Assembly: GCF_003940805.1 (NCBI RefSeq)
Contig: NZ_CP034328.1
Location: 2,976,001 to 3,040,000 of the forward strand
DNA length: 64,000 bases
Source of the DNA: Tabrizicola piscis
GTDB taxonomy: Bacteria > Pseudomonadota > Alphaproteobacteria > Rhodobacterales > Rhodobacteraceae
Direction of reading: 5' to 3'
Shown here: in pieces, positions 34,437-42,633 of the stretch
How positions within the stretch are numbered: the first letter of the stretch is position 1
How the letters are laid out: the number at the start of each line of letters is the position of its first letter
Program-made: the position numbers and the translations under genes
Notes under the pieces: model-generated
Database searches by the model: none
The model's input: the letters and a program-made list of their open reading frames with translations, nothing else
Told to the model about the DNA's origin: nothing

Positions 34437-35528
34437 TCAGGCGGCGGCGTTGTCCGTTGTGCCAGCGGGATCAAGGCCCGAGTCGGCGGCCAGATCCGGG
34501 GTGCCGGGAAGGTTTTCGCGCAGGACGATCTCGATTCGGATCTGTTCCTGGCCGACATCCAACGGCAGATTGTCGGCCTTGGCGCGCAGAACACGCAGGG
34601 TGCTGCGCGCAAGGTGGCCGAGGTTCTGGGTGATGACGGCGGTGATCTCGCCCGCTTCAAGCGCCTGGCGGACATGGGGCGTCAACTCGTGGCAGATCAC
34701 CAGAAGTTTGCCGGAAAGGCCCATGTCGCCAATGACTTGCGAGAGGGCGCGGTGGCCGTCGCCCATGGCGTAGATGCCCTTGATGTTCGGTGCGTTGGCA
34801 AGCCGTTCGGCCACGACCTGCCGCAAGGTTTGGCTGGAGCCATGGGTTTCCAGCGATGGCAAAACCTCGATCCCCGGGAAATCGCGCAGCATCACTTCGT
34901 CAAAGCCGCGGCGGCGTTCGATCATGTCACGGGCCAGCAGCGAATGGCCAAGCACCAGCACCTCGGCCGGGGTGCCGCCAAGGAAGCGGCCCATGAGCAC
35001 CCCGGCAGTGCGCCCGGCAGCGCGGTTGTCGATGCCGATGAAATGGTCGCGCCCGGTATTGGGCAGGTCTGACACCAGCGCCACCACGGGCATGCCCTTG
35101 GCGCGCAGGCCCCGGATCGCATCGCGCAGGACGGGGGTTTCGGGGGCCATCAGCGCAACCCCGGCATAGCCGCGCCCGGGCAGACCGGTGAGGAGTGCGG
35201 CCAGCGCATGCGGATCTTCGGCTGGAAAGCGATGCAGGCTAAGTTCGATCCGCGCGGTGGCGGCGATGGACCCGGCATCCGTCAGCGCGCTTGCCAGGGT
35301 TTGAACAAACTGGCTTTCTGTATCGGGAAGGACCACGGCCATGCGGTAGTTGCGGCTGCGGGCAAGGTTGGCGGCGGTCAGGTCGCGGACATAGCCCAGC
35401 TTCGAGATAGCGTCATTCACCGCGCGGATGGTCTTGTCCCGCACGCCGGGGCGGGCGTTCAGCACCCGGTCCACGGTGGCAAGGCTGACGCCTGCCTCAC
35501 GCGCGATGTCGTTGACGGTTGGCCGCAC
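34437..35528 (-). CDS. LacI family transcriptional regulator
   Basis: Sugar-sensing regulator, 363 residues. Seen: N-terminal helix-turn-helix TVNDIAREAGVSLATVDRVLN (residues 4-24) with the hinge region LGYVRDLTAANLA, then a periplasmic-binding-protein-like core (VALVSDLPN, GIDNRAAGRTAGVLMG, YAMGDGHRALSQV). Start is GTG 35528 with AAAGGA nine bases upstream. It lies directly upstream of the ABC/kinase operon on the same strand, with a palindromic operator between them and a half site in its own leader, so it likely controls both itself and the operon. Confidence 0.92.
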   Translation of the reverse strand: MRPTVNDIAREAGVSLATVDRVLNARPGVRDKTIRAVNDAISKLGYVRDLTAANLARSRNYRMAVVLPDTESQFVQTLASALTDAGSIAATARIELSLHRFPAEDPHALAALLTGLPGRGYAGVALMAPETPVLRDAIRGLRAKGMPVVALVSDLPNTGRDHFIGIDNRAAGRTAGVLMGRFLGGTPAEVLVLGHSLLARDMIERRRGFDEVMLRDFPGIEVLPSLETHGSSQTLRQVVAERLANAPNIKGIYAMGDGHRALSQVIGDMGLSGKLLVICHELTPHVRQALEAGEITAVITQNLGHLARSTLRVLRAKADNLPLDVGQEQIRIEIVLRENLPGTPDLAADSGLDPAGTTDNAAA

Positions 35529-35572
35529 GGGACCGTCCTTTCAAGGTCTTTCGGCGACTATCGGCGGGGCAG

Positions 35573-35588
35573 TGAGGTACGTCAATCA
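35573..35588. promoter_or_regulatory. Possible second LacI operator (half match)
   Basis: TGAGGTACGTCAATCA repeats nine bases (TGAGGTACG) of the operator at 34379 and keeps the final TCA, but the right half is otherwise degenerate. It lies 45 bases upstream of the regulator start, a position for autoregulation. Confidence 0.4.
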
Positions 35589-35682
35589 GGAATTCGGCGG
35601 GCGGGGCGCGCGACGTGCCGGGTTGGTGCTTCACCTTGACGGCAAAAGCGGTGCATCCTGCGGGCAGGCATGGGAGGACGGG

Positions 35683-36324
35683 ATGAGGACGCTTCTGCTT
35701 TTTGGCGACAGCAACACGCATGGCACGTTGCCGGTTCGCGCGCTTGGTCAATCGGGCCGCTTTGCTCGTGAGGACCGTTGGTCCACGCGGCTGGCGCGGC
35801 TGTTGCCGGGGTGGGAGGTGATTGCCGAAGGGCATCCGGGCCGCACGACCTTGCACGACGACCCGGTGGAAGGCGCGCATCGCAACGGGCTGACGGTGTT
35901 GCCGGCCCTGCTGGAAAGCCACCGACCCGCGGACGTAGTGCTGCTGATGCTGGGGACGAATGACCTGAAGGAACGGTTTTCGGTCAATGCAGGCGACATC
36001 GCCCTGTCGCTGGAGCGGTTGGTTCGGGTGATCCTCGCCTCAGGCTGCGGACCGGAGGGGGGAGCGCCCGGTGTGCTGCTGGTGGCGCCGCCGCCGATTG
36101 AGGAGGTGGGCTGTCTGGCGGGCATGTTTGCAGGCGGGGCGGCGAAGTCGCGGGCGCTGGCGGCCGAGGTGCAGGAAGCGGCGGGCCGGTTGGGGGTGCC
36201 GTTCCTTGATGCGGGCAAGGTGGTGCAGGTGTCGCCGATCGACGGCATCCACTACGGCCCCGAAGCAAACCCCGCGCTGGCCGAGGCGTTTGCGGCGGCG
36301 ATCCACCAGCATTTTCCGGGGTAG
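35683..36324 (+). CDS. SGNH/GDSL hydrolase (arylesterase-like)
   Basis: Serine esterase of the SGNH fold; 213 residues, no signal peptide, so cytoplasmic. Seen: block I GDSNTHG with the nucleophile Ser (residue ~10), block III GTNDLKERF (Asn), and block V DGIHYG with the Asp-x-x-His pair near the C-terminus, so all catalytic residues are present. ATG 35683 has GGGAGG about 9 bases upstream; longer in-frame sequence lacks homology. Divergent from the LacI gene. Family members act on aryl or short-chain acyl esters and on acetylated sugars; substrate unknown. Confidence 0.88.
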   Translation: MRTLLLFGDSNTHGTLPVRALGQSGRFAREDRWSTRLARLLPGWEVIAEGHPGRTTLHDDPVEGAHRNGLTVLPALLESHRPADVVLLMLGTNDLKERFSVNAGDIALSLERLVRVILASGCGPEGGAPGVLLVAPPPIEEVGCLAGMFAGGAAKSRALAAEVQEAAGRLGVPFLDAGKVVQVSPIDGIHYGPEANPALAEAFAAAIHQHFPG

Positions 36325-36398
36325 GGCTGGGCTGATCCGGCTTTGCAGTGGGCGCGGGTTGGCGCAAGGTGGGGGAAAAGCGGCGAAAGGTTCTGCAG

Positions 36399-37547
36399 AT
36401 GACCCGTCATGATCCGGCCCTTTCCACCCCGGCGCAAAGCGCGCTGGACGCGTTGCGCGCCAATGTCGCGGTGCCGTTCGAGCGGGCGCGGGCGATGCCG
36501 AAGGCCGTCTACACCTCACCCGAGTTTGCCGAGGCCGAGGCGCGCCATATCTTTGCGGCGGAATGGCTGTGTGCCGGGCGCGCGGATGCGCTGCCGAACC
36601 CCGGCGATTACCTGACCATGCAGATCGCGGGGGAGCCGGTGATCATCCTGCGCGACCGCGAGGGGGTGTTGCGCGGCATGTCCAACGTCTGCCGCCACCG
36701 GATGAGCACCCTGCTGGAGGGGCGGGGGAATGTGCGGTCCATCGTCTGCCCGTATCATGCCTGGACCTACAATCTCGACGGCAGCTTGCGAGGCGCGCCC
36801 GCGATGGCGCGGAATGAGGGGTTCTGCAAGGACGATGTCACCTTGCCTACGGTCCGGGTGGCGGATTGGCTGGGCTGGATCATGGTGACGCTGAACCCGG
36901 ATGCGCCGAACCCCGCGGACCAGCTGGCGGGGGTGGAGCGGTTGGTTGGGCACTTGCCGATGCGGGACTACCGCGAGGTGTTCCGAGAGGAGTTTCGCTG
37001 GAACACCAACTGGAAGGTGCTGGCCGAGAATTTCATGGAAAGCTACCACCTGCCAGTCTGTCATGCGGGGACGATTGGCGGGGCAAGCGATCTGAACCAG
37101 ATGGAATGTCCGGAAGGCGAGGCGGCGTTCAACTATCACTGGATCATCAAGAATGATCTGGTGCCCTTGGCGCTGGCGCATCCGTCAAACACCGTGCTGC
37201 AAGGGGATGATCGGCGGATCACCTGGCTTCTGGCGATCTATCCGGCGCTGCTAGTCACCCTGACGCCGGGGTATTTCTGGTACCTCTGCCTGACGCCGGA
37301 TGGGCCGGGGGCGGTGAACGTGCTGTTCGGCGGCGGGATGAGCGCGGATTGGTGCGCGGACCCGAAGGCCGATCAGCATTTCGCGGCGGTGAAGGCCTTG
37401 CTGGACGATGTGAACGTCGAGGACAAGGGCTGTGTCGAGCGGGTCTGGAAGGGCCTGTGCGCGGGCATGTCGGGACCGGGAAGCCTGAGCCATCTGGAGC
37501 GGCCGAATTACGACTTTGCGCGCTATATCGCGGGGCGGATGCCGTAA
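36399..37547 (+). CDS. Rieske-type ring-hydroxylating/demethylating oxygenase, alpha subunit
   Basis: Non-haem iron oxygenase, 382 residues. Seen: Rieske 2Fe-2S ligands CRH and CPYHAW (about residues 94-122), then the mononuclear iron site NWKVLAENFMESYHLPVCH with its two His, and a SRPBCC-type C-terminal domain. Besides aromatic ring hydroxylases, this family includes enzymes demethylating glycine betaine, stachydrine and carnitine, and the length fits those. No ferredoxin/reductase partner gene is nearby, so electrons must come from elsewhere. Start ATG 36399 has AAAGG upstream. The substrate cannot be assigned. Confidence 0.87.
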   Translation: MTRHDPALSTPAQSALDALRANVAVPFERARAMPKAVYTSPEFAEAEARHIFAAEWLCAGRADALPNPGDYLTMQIAGEPVIILRDREGVLRGMSNVCRHRMSTLLEGRGNVRSIVCPYHAWTYNLDGSLRGAPAMARNEGFCKDDVTLPTVRVADWLGWIMVTLNPDAPNPADQLAGVERLVGHLPMRDYREVFREEFRWNTNWKVLAENFMESYHLPVCHAGTIGGASDLNQMECPEGEAAFNYHWIIKNDLVPLALAHPSNTVLQGDDRRITWLLAIYPALLVTLTPGYFWYLCLTPDGPGAVNVLFGGGMSADWCADPKADQHFAAVKALLDDVNVEDKGCVERVWKGLCAGMSGPGSLSHLERPNYDFARYIAGRMP

Positions 37548-37641
37548 GGGGTGGGGCGGCGCTGCGGGCGGTGGCGGTGCTTCTGCGGCCTTGGCGGCCG
37601 ATGGGGGTTGACCGTGGCGGCCGGAGCGTCACTTTCACCCG

Positions 37642-38358
37642 ATGACACAAGTTGCCCTGATCGTGGCCCATGGCCAACCCTCGGACCCCGGCCCCGCTGC
37701 GGCGGCGCTGGAGGAGCTTGCCGAAGCGGTCGGCGCGCATCTGCCCGGCTGGCAGGTGCGGGCGGCGACGCTGGCTGAACCGGGGGCGGTTTCGCGTGCC
37801 GTGACGGGGCAGGTTGGGGCGGGGCAGGTGGGGGGCGTGGTCTTCCCGATGTTCATGGCCGGGGGCTGGTTTACGCGGGTCCAGATTCCGGCGCGGTTGG
37901 CTGAGGCCGGGGCCCAAGGCTGGCGCGTGCTGGAGCCGTTCGGCTGTGACCCCGCAGTGCATGACCTTTGCGTCACGATTGCCCGCGAGGCTGGGGTGGC
38001 GGAGGTGATCCTTGCGGCGCATGGATCGTTCAAGTCATCGGTCCCGTCGGACATTGCCCGGCATGTGGCTGAACGGATCGAGGTTGAGGCGGGGACAAAG
38101 GTGACTGTCGGGTTCATCGATCAGTCGCCGCAACTGGCAACGCTGGGCGGGTTTGGCGCGGATGCCGCCTGCCTGCCGTTCTTCGCCGCCGAGGGCGGGC
38201 ATGTGGCCGAGGACATCCCCGCCGCCTTGGGCGAGGCGGGGTTTCAAGGGCGCATCCTGCCACCGGTCGGGTTGGATGCGCGGGTTCCCGCGCTGATCGC
38301 CGCGGCGATTGCGCGGGGCGTTCCGGTCTGTGCCGCGGCGTGCCGGTGGGGCAGGTAG
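37642..38358 (+). CDS. CbiX/sirohydrochlorin chelatase-like protein
   Basis: Two-lobed class II chelatase fold, 238 residues. Seen: metal/tetrapyrrole histidine in IVAHGQPSDP at the start of lobe one and LAAHGSFKSS at the start of lobe two (~residue 134), plus FPMFMAGGWFTRVQIP. CbiX inserts cobalt (or iron) into sirohydrochlorin for cobalamin or siroheme, but no other cobalamin gene is present here, so the physiological metal and pathway are open. It ends at a striking double palindrome that serves as terminator. Confidence 0.82.
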   Translation: MTQVALIVAHGQPSDPGPAAAALEELAEAVGAHLPGWQVRAATLAEPGAVSRAVTGQVGAGQVGGVVFPMFMAGGWFTRVQIPARLAEAGAQGWRVLEPFGCDPAVHDLCVTIAREAGVAEVILAAHGSFKSSVPSDIARHVAERIEVEAGTKVTVGFIDQSPQLATLGGFGADAACLPFFAAEGGHVAEDIPAALGEAGFQGRILPPVGLDARVPALIAAAIARGVPVCAAACRWGR

Positions 38359-38402
38359 CAAAATCCTTCGAAGGATTTTGCAAAAGTTTTCGAAAACTTT
38401 TG
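38359..38402. terminator. Two adjacent 22-nt perfect palindromes
   Basis: First palindrome 38359-38380 (arm CAAAATCCTTC and its complement) and second 38381-38402 (arm CAAAAGTTTTC and its complement) abut directly after the chelatase stop and 10 bases before the end of the convergent glutamine-synthetase-like gene. Each forms an 11-bp stem ending in T-rich sequence, suitable for intrinsic termination in both directions. AT-rich in a GC-rich region; probably a dispersed repeat. Confidence 0.8.
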
Positions 38403-38411
38403 GCCCCGGCT

Positions 38412-39800
38412 TTAGACCGTGTGCAGGTAGAGGTCGAAGTCCACCTCGCTGACGGTGCGCATCACCCGGGCATATTCCGCGGCCTTGATGGCGGTGAAGG
38501 TGCGGTGCATTTCGTCACCCAGAGCGTCCTTCAGGAAGGCAGATGCCTTCGCCGCCTCGATCGCCGAGCGCCAGTCGGTGGGGATGCTGGCGGTGCTTTC
38601 ATCCTCATACCCGTTGCCGGTGGTTTCCGGGCCGGGGTCGATCTTGTGCTGCATCCCGTGGCGGATGCCGGCAAGGACCGTCGCGGCGACAAGGTAGGGG
38701 TTGGCGTCCACGCCGGCGGGTCGGTGTTCGATGCGGCGGGCCTTGATGTCGCCCGCCGGGATGCGCAGTGCGACCGACCGGTTGTTGACCCCCCACGTCG
38801 GGCTGACCGGCGCGTAGGATTGGCTGGCGAAGCGGCGCCAGGAGTTGGCGTGCGGGGCAAAGACCAGCATCGATTCTGCCATCGTGGTTTTCAGGCCGCC
38901 GAGGGCGTGGAGGATGAGGGGATTCCACTGACCCTCTTTCGCTTCGATGAAGACGTTCTTGCCCTGACCGTCCAGCATGGAGACGTGGAAGTGCATCCCG
39001 GACCCGGCGTAGTTTTCATTGGGCTTGGCCATGAAGCAGGCGACGACGCCATGCGCCCGGGCCTGGGCGCGGACGATGCGCTTGAGGCGCATCAGGTCAT
39101 CGGCGGCCTGCATCACATCGGTCCGGTAGTGCAGCGTCAGTTCGTACTGGCCGGGGGCGTATTCGCTGATCAGGGTTTCAGCCGTGATGCCGGCCTTTTT
39201 GGCCCCGGCGTAGATGTCGGAGAACAGCGGCAGCATCCCGTGGAGATGGTCGACGGAGTAAACTTCGGTCTTGTGGGAGGAGCGGCGGTCAAGCACGTCG
39301 CGGGCGGGTTGCATCTTGCCGTCGGGGCCGCGTTCGGGATCCAGCAGGAAGAACTCCAGCTCGAACGCGCCTGCCGGGTGCAGGCCTTCGGCGGCAAGGG
39401 CATCGACCTGCCGCTTCAGCGCGTGGCGCGGGTCCGAGGTCATGGGCACGCCGTCAAGGGTGTACATGGACATGAACACCTCACCGCGGGGCGGCTGGGT
39501 GTTGTGCAGGGGTTTCAGCGTGCCGGGGATCGGCCATGCGCGCAGATCGCCGTCGCCCTGATCCCAGATCAGGCCGGTTTCGTGGACATCCTCGCCACAG
39601 ATATCAAGGCCAAGGATCGAGATCGGCAGATGGCGGCCGTTGTTGAAAAAGGACAACAGCTCATGCCGGCGGATGATCTTTCCCCGGCCAATGCCATTGG
39701 CGTCATGCAGGATTATGTCAAAGGCCTCGACGTCGGGATGGGCGGCGAGGAAGGCTTCCGCCTCGGCTGGGGTGGAACCGGAGGGGCTGGGTTGGGTCAT
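38412..39800 (-). CDS. Glutamine synthetase family protein (gamma-glutamyl-amine ligase-like)
   Basis: ATP-dependent ligase of the glutamine synthetase fold, 462 residues. Seen: metal-binding AFELEFFLLD, SGMHFHVSM (nucleotide/metal His), NNRSVALRIP and RIEHRPAGVDANPYL near the active site. Sequence style is that of PuuA/GlnT-type enzymes that join glutamate to polyamines or other amines rather than ammonia. ATG 39800 lies one base after the end of the class III aminotransferase gene, so the two form an operon and probably act in one amine-catabolic route (inference). Confidence 0.88.
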   Translation of the reverse strand: MTQPSPSGSTPAEAEAFLAAHPDVEAFDIILHDANGIGRGKIIRRHELLSFFNNGRHLPISILGLDICGEDVHETGLIWDQGDGDLRAWPIPGTLKPLHNTQPPRGEVFMSMYTLDGVPMTSDPRHALKRQVDALAAEGLHPAGAFELEFFLLDPERGPDGKMQPARDVLDRRSSHKTEVYSVDHLHGMLPLFSDIYAGAKKAGITAETLISEYAPGQYELTLHYRTDVMQAADDLMRLKRIVRAQARAHGVVACFMAKPNENYAGSGMHFHVSMLDGQGKNVFIEAKEGQWNPLILHALGGLKTTMAESMLVFAPHANSWRRFASQSYAPVSPTWGVNNRSVALRIPAGDIKARRIEHRPAGVDANPYLVAATVLAGIRHGMQHKIDPGPETTGNGYEDESTASIPTDWRSAIEAAKASAFLKDALGDEMHRTFTAIKAAEYARVMRTVSEVDFDLYLHTV

Positions 39801-39801
39801 G

Positions 39802-41184
39802 TCAGGCTTCTTCGAACAGGTCGGAAAGGATGGCGTCAAAGCTGGCGATCAGGTGGTCGATCTGGCGTTTTCGCGTGGCGGGGCTGACCAGCATCATGTT
39901 GTGAAACGGCGCGATCAGGGTGCCGCGATTCAGCAGGCCGGTGTGAAGTGCGGCCTCGACCTGTGGCTGGTGAGCAGCGGCTGCCTCGGCGCCGTTGTGG
40001 AGCGGGCCGGGGGCGCAGATGAACTCCACCCGGGCGCCGACGCGGACGACGTGCCACGGGGCCTTGTGACGGTCGATGGCCTTGGCCAGGCCATGCGACA
40101 GGCGGGCGGCCAGCTTTTCCATATGGGCATAGTTGGCGGGGGTCATCACCTTGTCCAGTGTGGCGACAAGGCAGGCGAACTGCATCGGGTTGGCGGAGAG
40201 GGTGGTGCCCATGCCGGACCGGCCCGAGGGGCGGTTGGCGTTCACCTCCTCGTACCGCTTTGCGGTCTCGTCGGTGAGGCCCCAGACAGCGGTGGGCATG
40301 CCGCCCGCGACGCATTTGCCGACGACAAAGATATCGGGCCGCAGGGAATGGACGCCGGTATAGCCACCAAGGCCCGAGGATATCGTATGCGTCTCATCCA
40401 TGATGAGAAGCGTGCCGTATTTGAGGCTGAGCTGGCGGAGGCCGTCATGGAACCCGGCTTCCGGCAGGACCATGCAGGAATTTGTCATCACCGGTTCGGT
40501 CAGGATCGCGGCGACATCGCCCTTGGCAAGTGCGGCCTCAACCCCGGCCAGATCGTTGAACTCGCAGCAGACGGCGGTCTGCGTGAGGTCCGCCACCTGG
40601 CCCAAAAGGCCGGGGGAGGTGACGGTGCGGCCGTCTTCGAGGCTGACGAAGGTATCGTCCACCGTCCCGTGGTAGCAGCCGTTGAACACCAGCACCTTAG
40701 GCCGCCCGGTCACAGCGCGGGCGACGCGGAGGGCAAAGCGGTTGGCGTCGGTCGCGGTGGTGGCGATCTGCCACTGGAAGGCGCCGAAGCGGTCGGTCAG
40801 CAGGCGACCGGCCTGCAACGCGGTTTCGGTCGGCAGCATGTAGGTCAGCCCGTGGCGTGCCTGTGCGCGGATGGCCTTTGCCACCGGGGCGGGAGAGTGG
40901 CCGAACATGCTGCCGGTATCGCCAAGGCAGAAGTCATCCAGCGTGACGCCGTCGATGTCGGTAAGGGTTGCCCCCTTGGCGCTGGCAACGAGGGGCAGAT
41001 GGGGCATCGGCCAGTCGGCCATCCAGTGCATTGGCACCTTGTTCAGGAAATGGCCCGCGCCAGCGGCCATGGCCTTGGCCGCTTTCGGGCGCGACCGGGC
41101 GTAGACGGCAGCCTCACGCGCGGCGAAGGCGGCGAGGCGATCTGGCTGGATACCGGCGATGGTGGCGTCAGGCATGGGCGTCAT
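39802..41184 (-). CDS. Class III aminotransferase
   Basis: PLP-dependent aminotransferase or aminomutase of the glutamate-1-semialdehyde type, 460 residues. Seen: GDTGSMFGHSPAPV in the N-terminal domain, CYHGTVDD, the PLP-binding Asp in LIMDETHT, and the Schiff-base Lys in VVGKCVAGGMPTAVWG. With the adjacent amine ligase it may remove amino groups from a diamine or omega-amino acid. The gap to the next gene upstream on the same strand (lldD) is 126 bases and holds a dispersed repeat. Confidence 0.88.
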   Translation of the reverse strand: MTPMPDATIAGIQPDRLAAFAAREAAVYARSRPKAAKAMAAGAGHFLNKVPMHWMADWPMPHLPLVASAKGATLTDIDGVTLDDFCLGDTGSMFGHSPAPVAKAIRAQARHGLTYMLPTETALQAGRLLTDRFGAFQWQIATTATDANRFALRVARAVTGRPKVLVFNGCYHGTVDDTFVSLEDGRTVTSPGLLGQVADLTQTAVCCEFNDLAGVEAALAKGDVAAILTEPVMTNSCMVLPEAGFHDGLRQLSLKYGTLLIMDETHTISSGLGGYTGVHSLRPDIFVVGKCVAGGMPTAVWGLTDETAKRYEEVNANRPSGRSGMGTTLSANPMQFACLVATLDKVMTPANYAHMEKLAARLSHGLAKAIDRHKAPWHVVRVGARVEFICAPGPLHNGAEAAAAHQPQVEAALHTGLLNRGTLIAPFHNMMLVSPATRKRQIDHLIASFDAILSDLFEEA

Positions 41185-41276
41185 TCCGTGGGTGGTTCCC
41201 GTTTATGCGCCAGAATTTGATCAAATGGCAAGCGACCGCTCGTCGTGCGTCTTCGACGTCTCCTCTCGGGCGGTCA

Positions 41277-41294
41277 GCGAGGAGTGACGAAGTC
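41277..41294. repeat. 18-nt dispersed repeat, copy 2
   Basis: GCGAGGAGTGACGAAGTC is the exact reverse complement of 10597-10614. It lies in the gap between lldD and the aminotransferase gene. The stretch 41240-41270 contains related CTTCGACG/CTCCTCTCG elements, so the repeat unit may be larger and degenerate. Confidence 0.6.
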
Positions 41295-41310
41295 GCAGGC
41301 GGGCGGTGGG

Positions 41311-42474
41311 TCAGGCCCAGCGGCCTTCGAAATCCTCGGGCACCAGAAGGTTGTGGCGGCCGACCGCGCCGATGTCACGTTCACCGCAGAGCGCCATGGT
41401 GATGTCCATTTCCTTGTGGATCACCTCCAGCGCCTTGGTCACCCCTGCCTCGCCCATCGCGCCAAGGCCGTGGATGTAGGCGCGGCCGATCATCGTGCCT
41501 TTCGCGCCCATAGCGAGAGCCTTCAGCACGTCCTGACCGGAACGGATCCCTGAATCCAGCCAGACTTCGGTCCGGTCGCCGATCGCGCTGACAATGGACG
41601 GCAACATGCGGATAGAGCTGAGCGCGCCATCCAGTTGCCGCCCGCCGTGGTTTGACACGATCACCGCGTCGGCCCCGGTATCGGCGGCCATGCGGGCGTC
41701 GTCGGCATCCAGCACGCCTTTCAGGATGAACTTGCCTTTCCACTGGTCGCGGATGCGGGCGACCTTGCCCCAGTCCAGCTGCGGGTCGAACTGTTCGTTG
41801 GCCCATGCCGTCAGGTCCGACAGTTTCTGCACGCCCTTCACATGGCCAACGATGTTGCGGAACTGCCGGCGCGGGGTGCGCAGCATGTTCAGCGCCCAGC
41901 GGGGTTTGGTGGCGATGTTGATCAGGTTCGGGATCGTCGGTTTCGGGGGCGAGGTCAGGCCGTTCTTGAGGTCCTTGTGCCGTTGGCCAAGGATCTGCAG
42001 ATCCAGCGTCAGGACAAGGGCCGAGCAGTTGGCCTTGCGCGCCCGTTCGATGATCGCGTCGACGAAATCTTCGTCCTTCATGACGTAAAGCTGGAACCAG
42101 AACGGGTCGGGACTGTGGGCTGCCACATCCTCGATCGAGCAGATCGACATGGTGGACAGGGTGAAGGGCACGCCGAATTTCGCCGCTGCGCGGGCGGCAT
42201 GAATCTCGCCGTCCGGGTGCTGCATCCCTGTGCTGCCGACGGGGGCGAGGGCTACGGGCATCGTGACCTTCTGCCCGGCCATCGTGCTGGACAGGACCCG
42301 TCCGGTCAGGTCGCGCGCCACGCGCTGGCGAAAGCGCAGCTTGGCAAAATCCGAGGTGTTTTCGCGGAAGGTCTGTTCGGTGTAGCTGCCGCTTTCGCAA
42401 TAGTCCCAGAACATCTTTGGCGTGCGCTTCTGGTGCACGCGCTTCAGGTCTTCGATGCAGGTGATGACGGGCAT
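41311..42474 (-). CDS. lldD: FMN-dependent alpha-hydroxy-acid dehydrogenase (L-lactate dehydrogenase-like)
   Basis: Flavin enzyme oxidising L-lactate or a related 2-hydroxy acid to the keto acid, passing electrons to the respiratory chain. 387 residues, matching LldD. Seen: FWFQLYVMKD, the catalytic His/Arg block SNHGGRQLDGA, WLDSGIRSGQDVLKALAMGA (FMN phosphate binding) and GRAYIHGLGAMGE. ATG 42474 has GGAAGG upstream. Whether the substrate is lactate, glycolate or mandelate is not decided by sequence, but the C-terminal segment matches the lactate branch best. Confidence 0.85.
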   Translation of the reverse strand: MPVITCIEDLKRVHQKRTPKMFWDYCESGSYTEQTFRENTSDFAKLRFRQRVARDLTGRVLSSTMAGQKVTMPVALAPVGSTGMQHPDGEIHAARAAAKFGVPFTLSTMSICSIEDVAAHSPDPFWFQLYVMKDEDFVDAIIERARKANCSALVLTLDLQILGQRHKDLKNGLTSPPKPTIPNLINIATKPRWALNMLRTPRRQFRNIVGHVKGVQKLSDLTAWANEQFDPQLDWGKVARIRDQWKGKFILKGVLDADDARMAADTGADAVIVSNHGGRQLDGALSSIRMLPSIVSAIGDRTEVWLDSGIRSGQDVLKALAMGAKGTMIGRAYIHGLGAMGEAGVTKALEVIHKEMDITMALCGERDIGAVGRHNLLVPEDFEGRWA

Positions 42475-42575
42475 GGCTTGCCTTCCGGATTGGTCATCTT
42501 CTGTTACCAATTTGTCCAGTTTGGCGCAATCCTTGTTGGGGACGTGTTGGCGCCCTGTTATGGGCAGGTTGAGGC

Positions 42576-42617
42576 TTGCATTTAGTGCGATATCGCATCA
42601 TATAATACGACATCGCA
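42576..42617 (+). promoter_or_regulatory. Promoter with tandem MarR-type operators
   Basis: -35 TTGCAT (42576) and a consensus -10 TATAAT (42601-42606), 19 bases apart. Overlaid on them are the 12-nt perfect palindrome TGCGATATCGCA (42586-42597) and a near copy TACGACATCGCA (42606-42617), exactly 20 bases apart centre to centre, i.e. the same helix face. Repression of the downstream oxidoreductase/MarR pair by the MarR protein is the simplest reading. Confidence 0.75.
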
Positions 42618-42633
42618 TCAAATGGAGCCTGTC

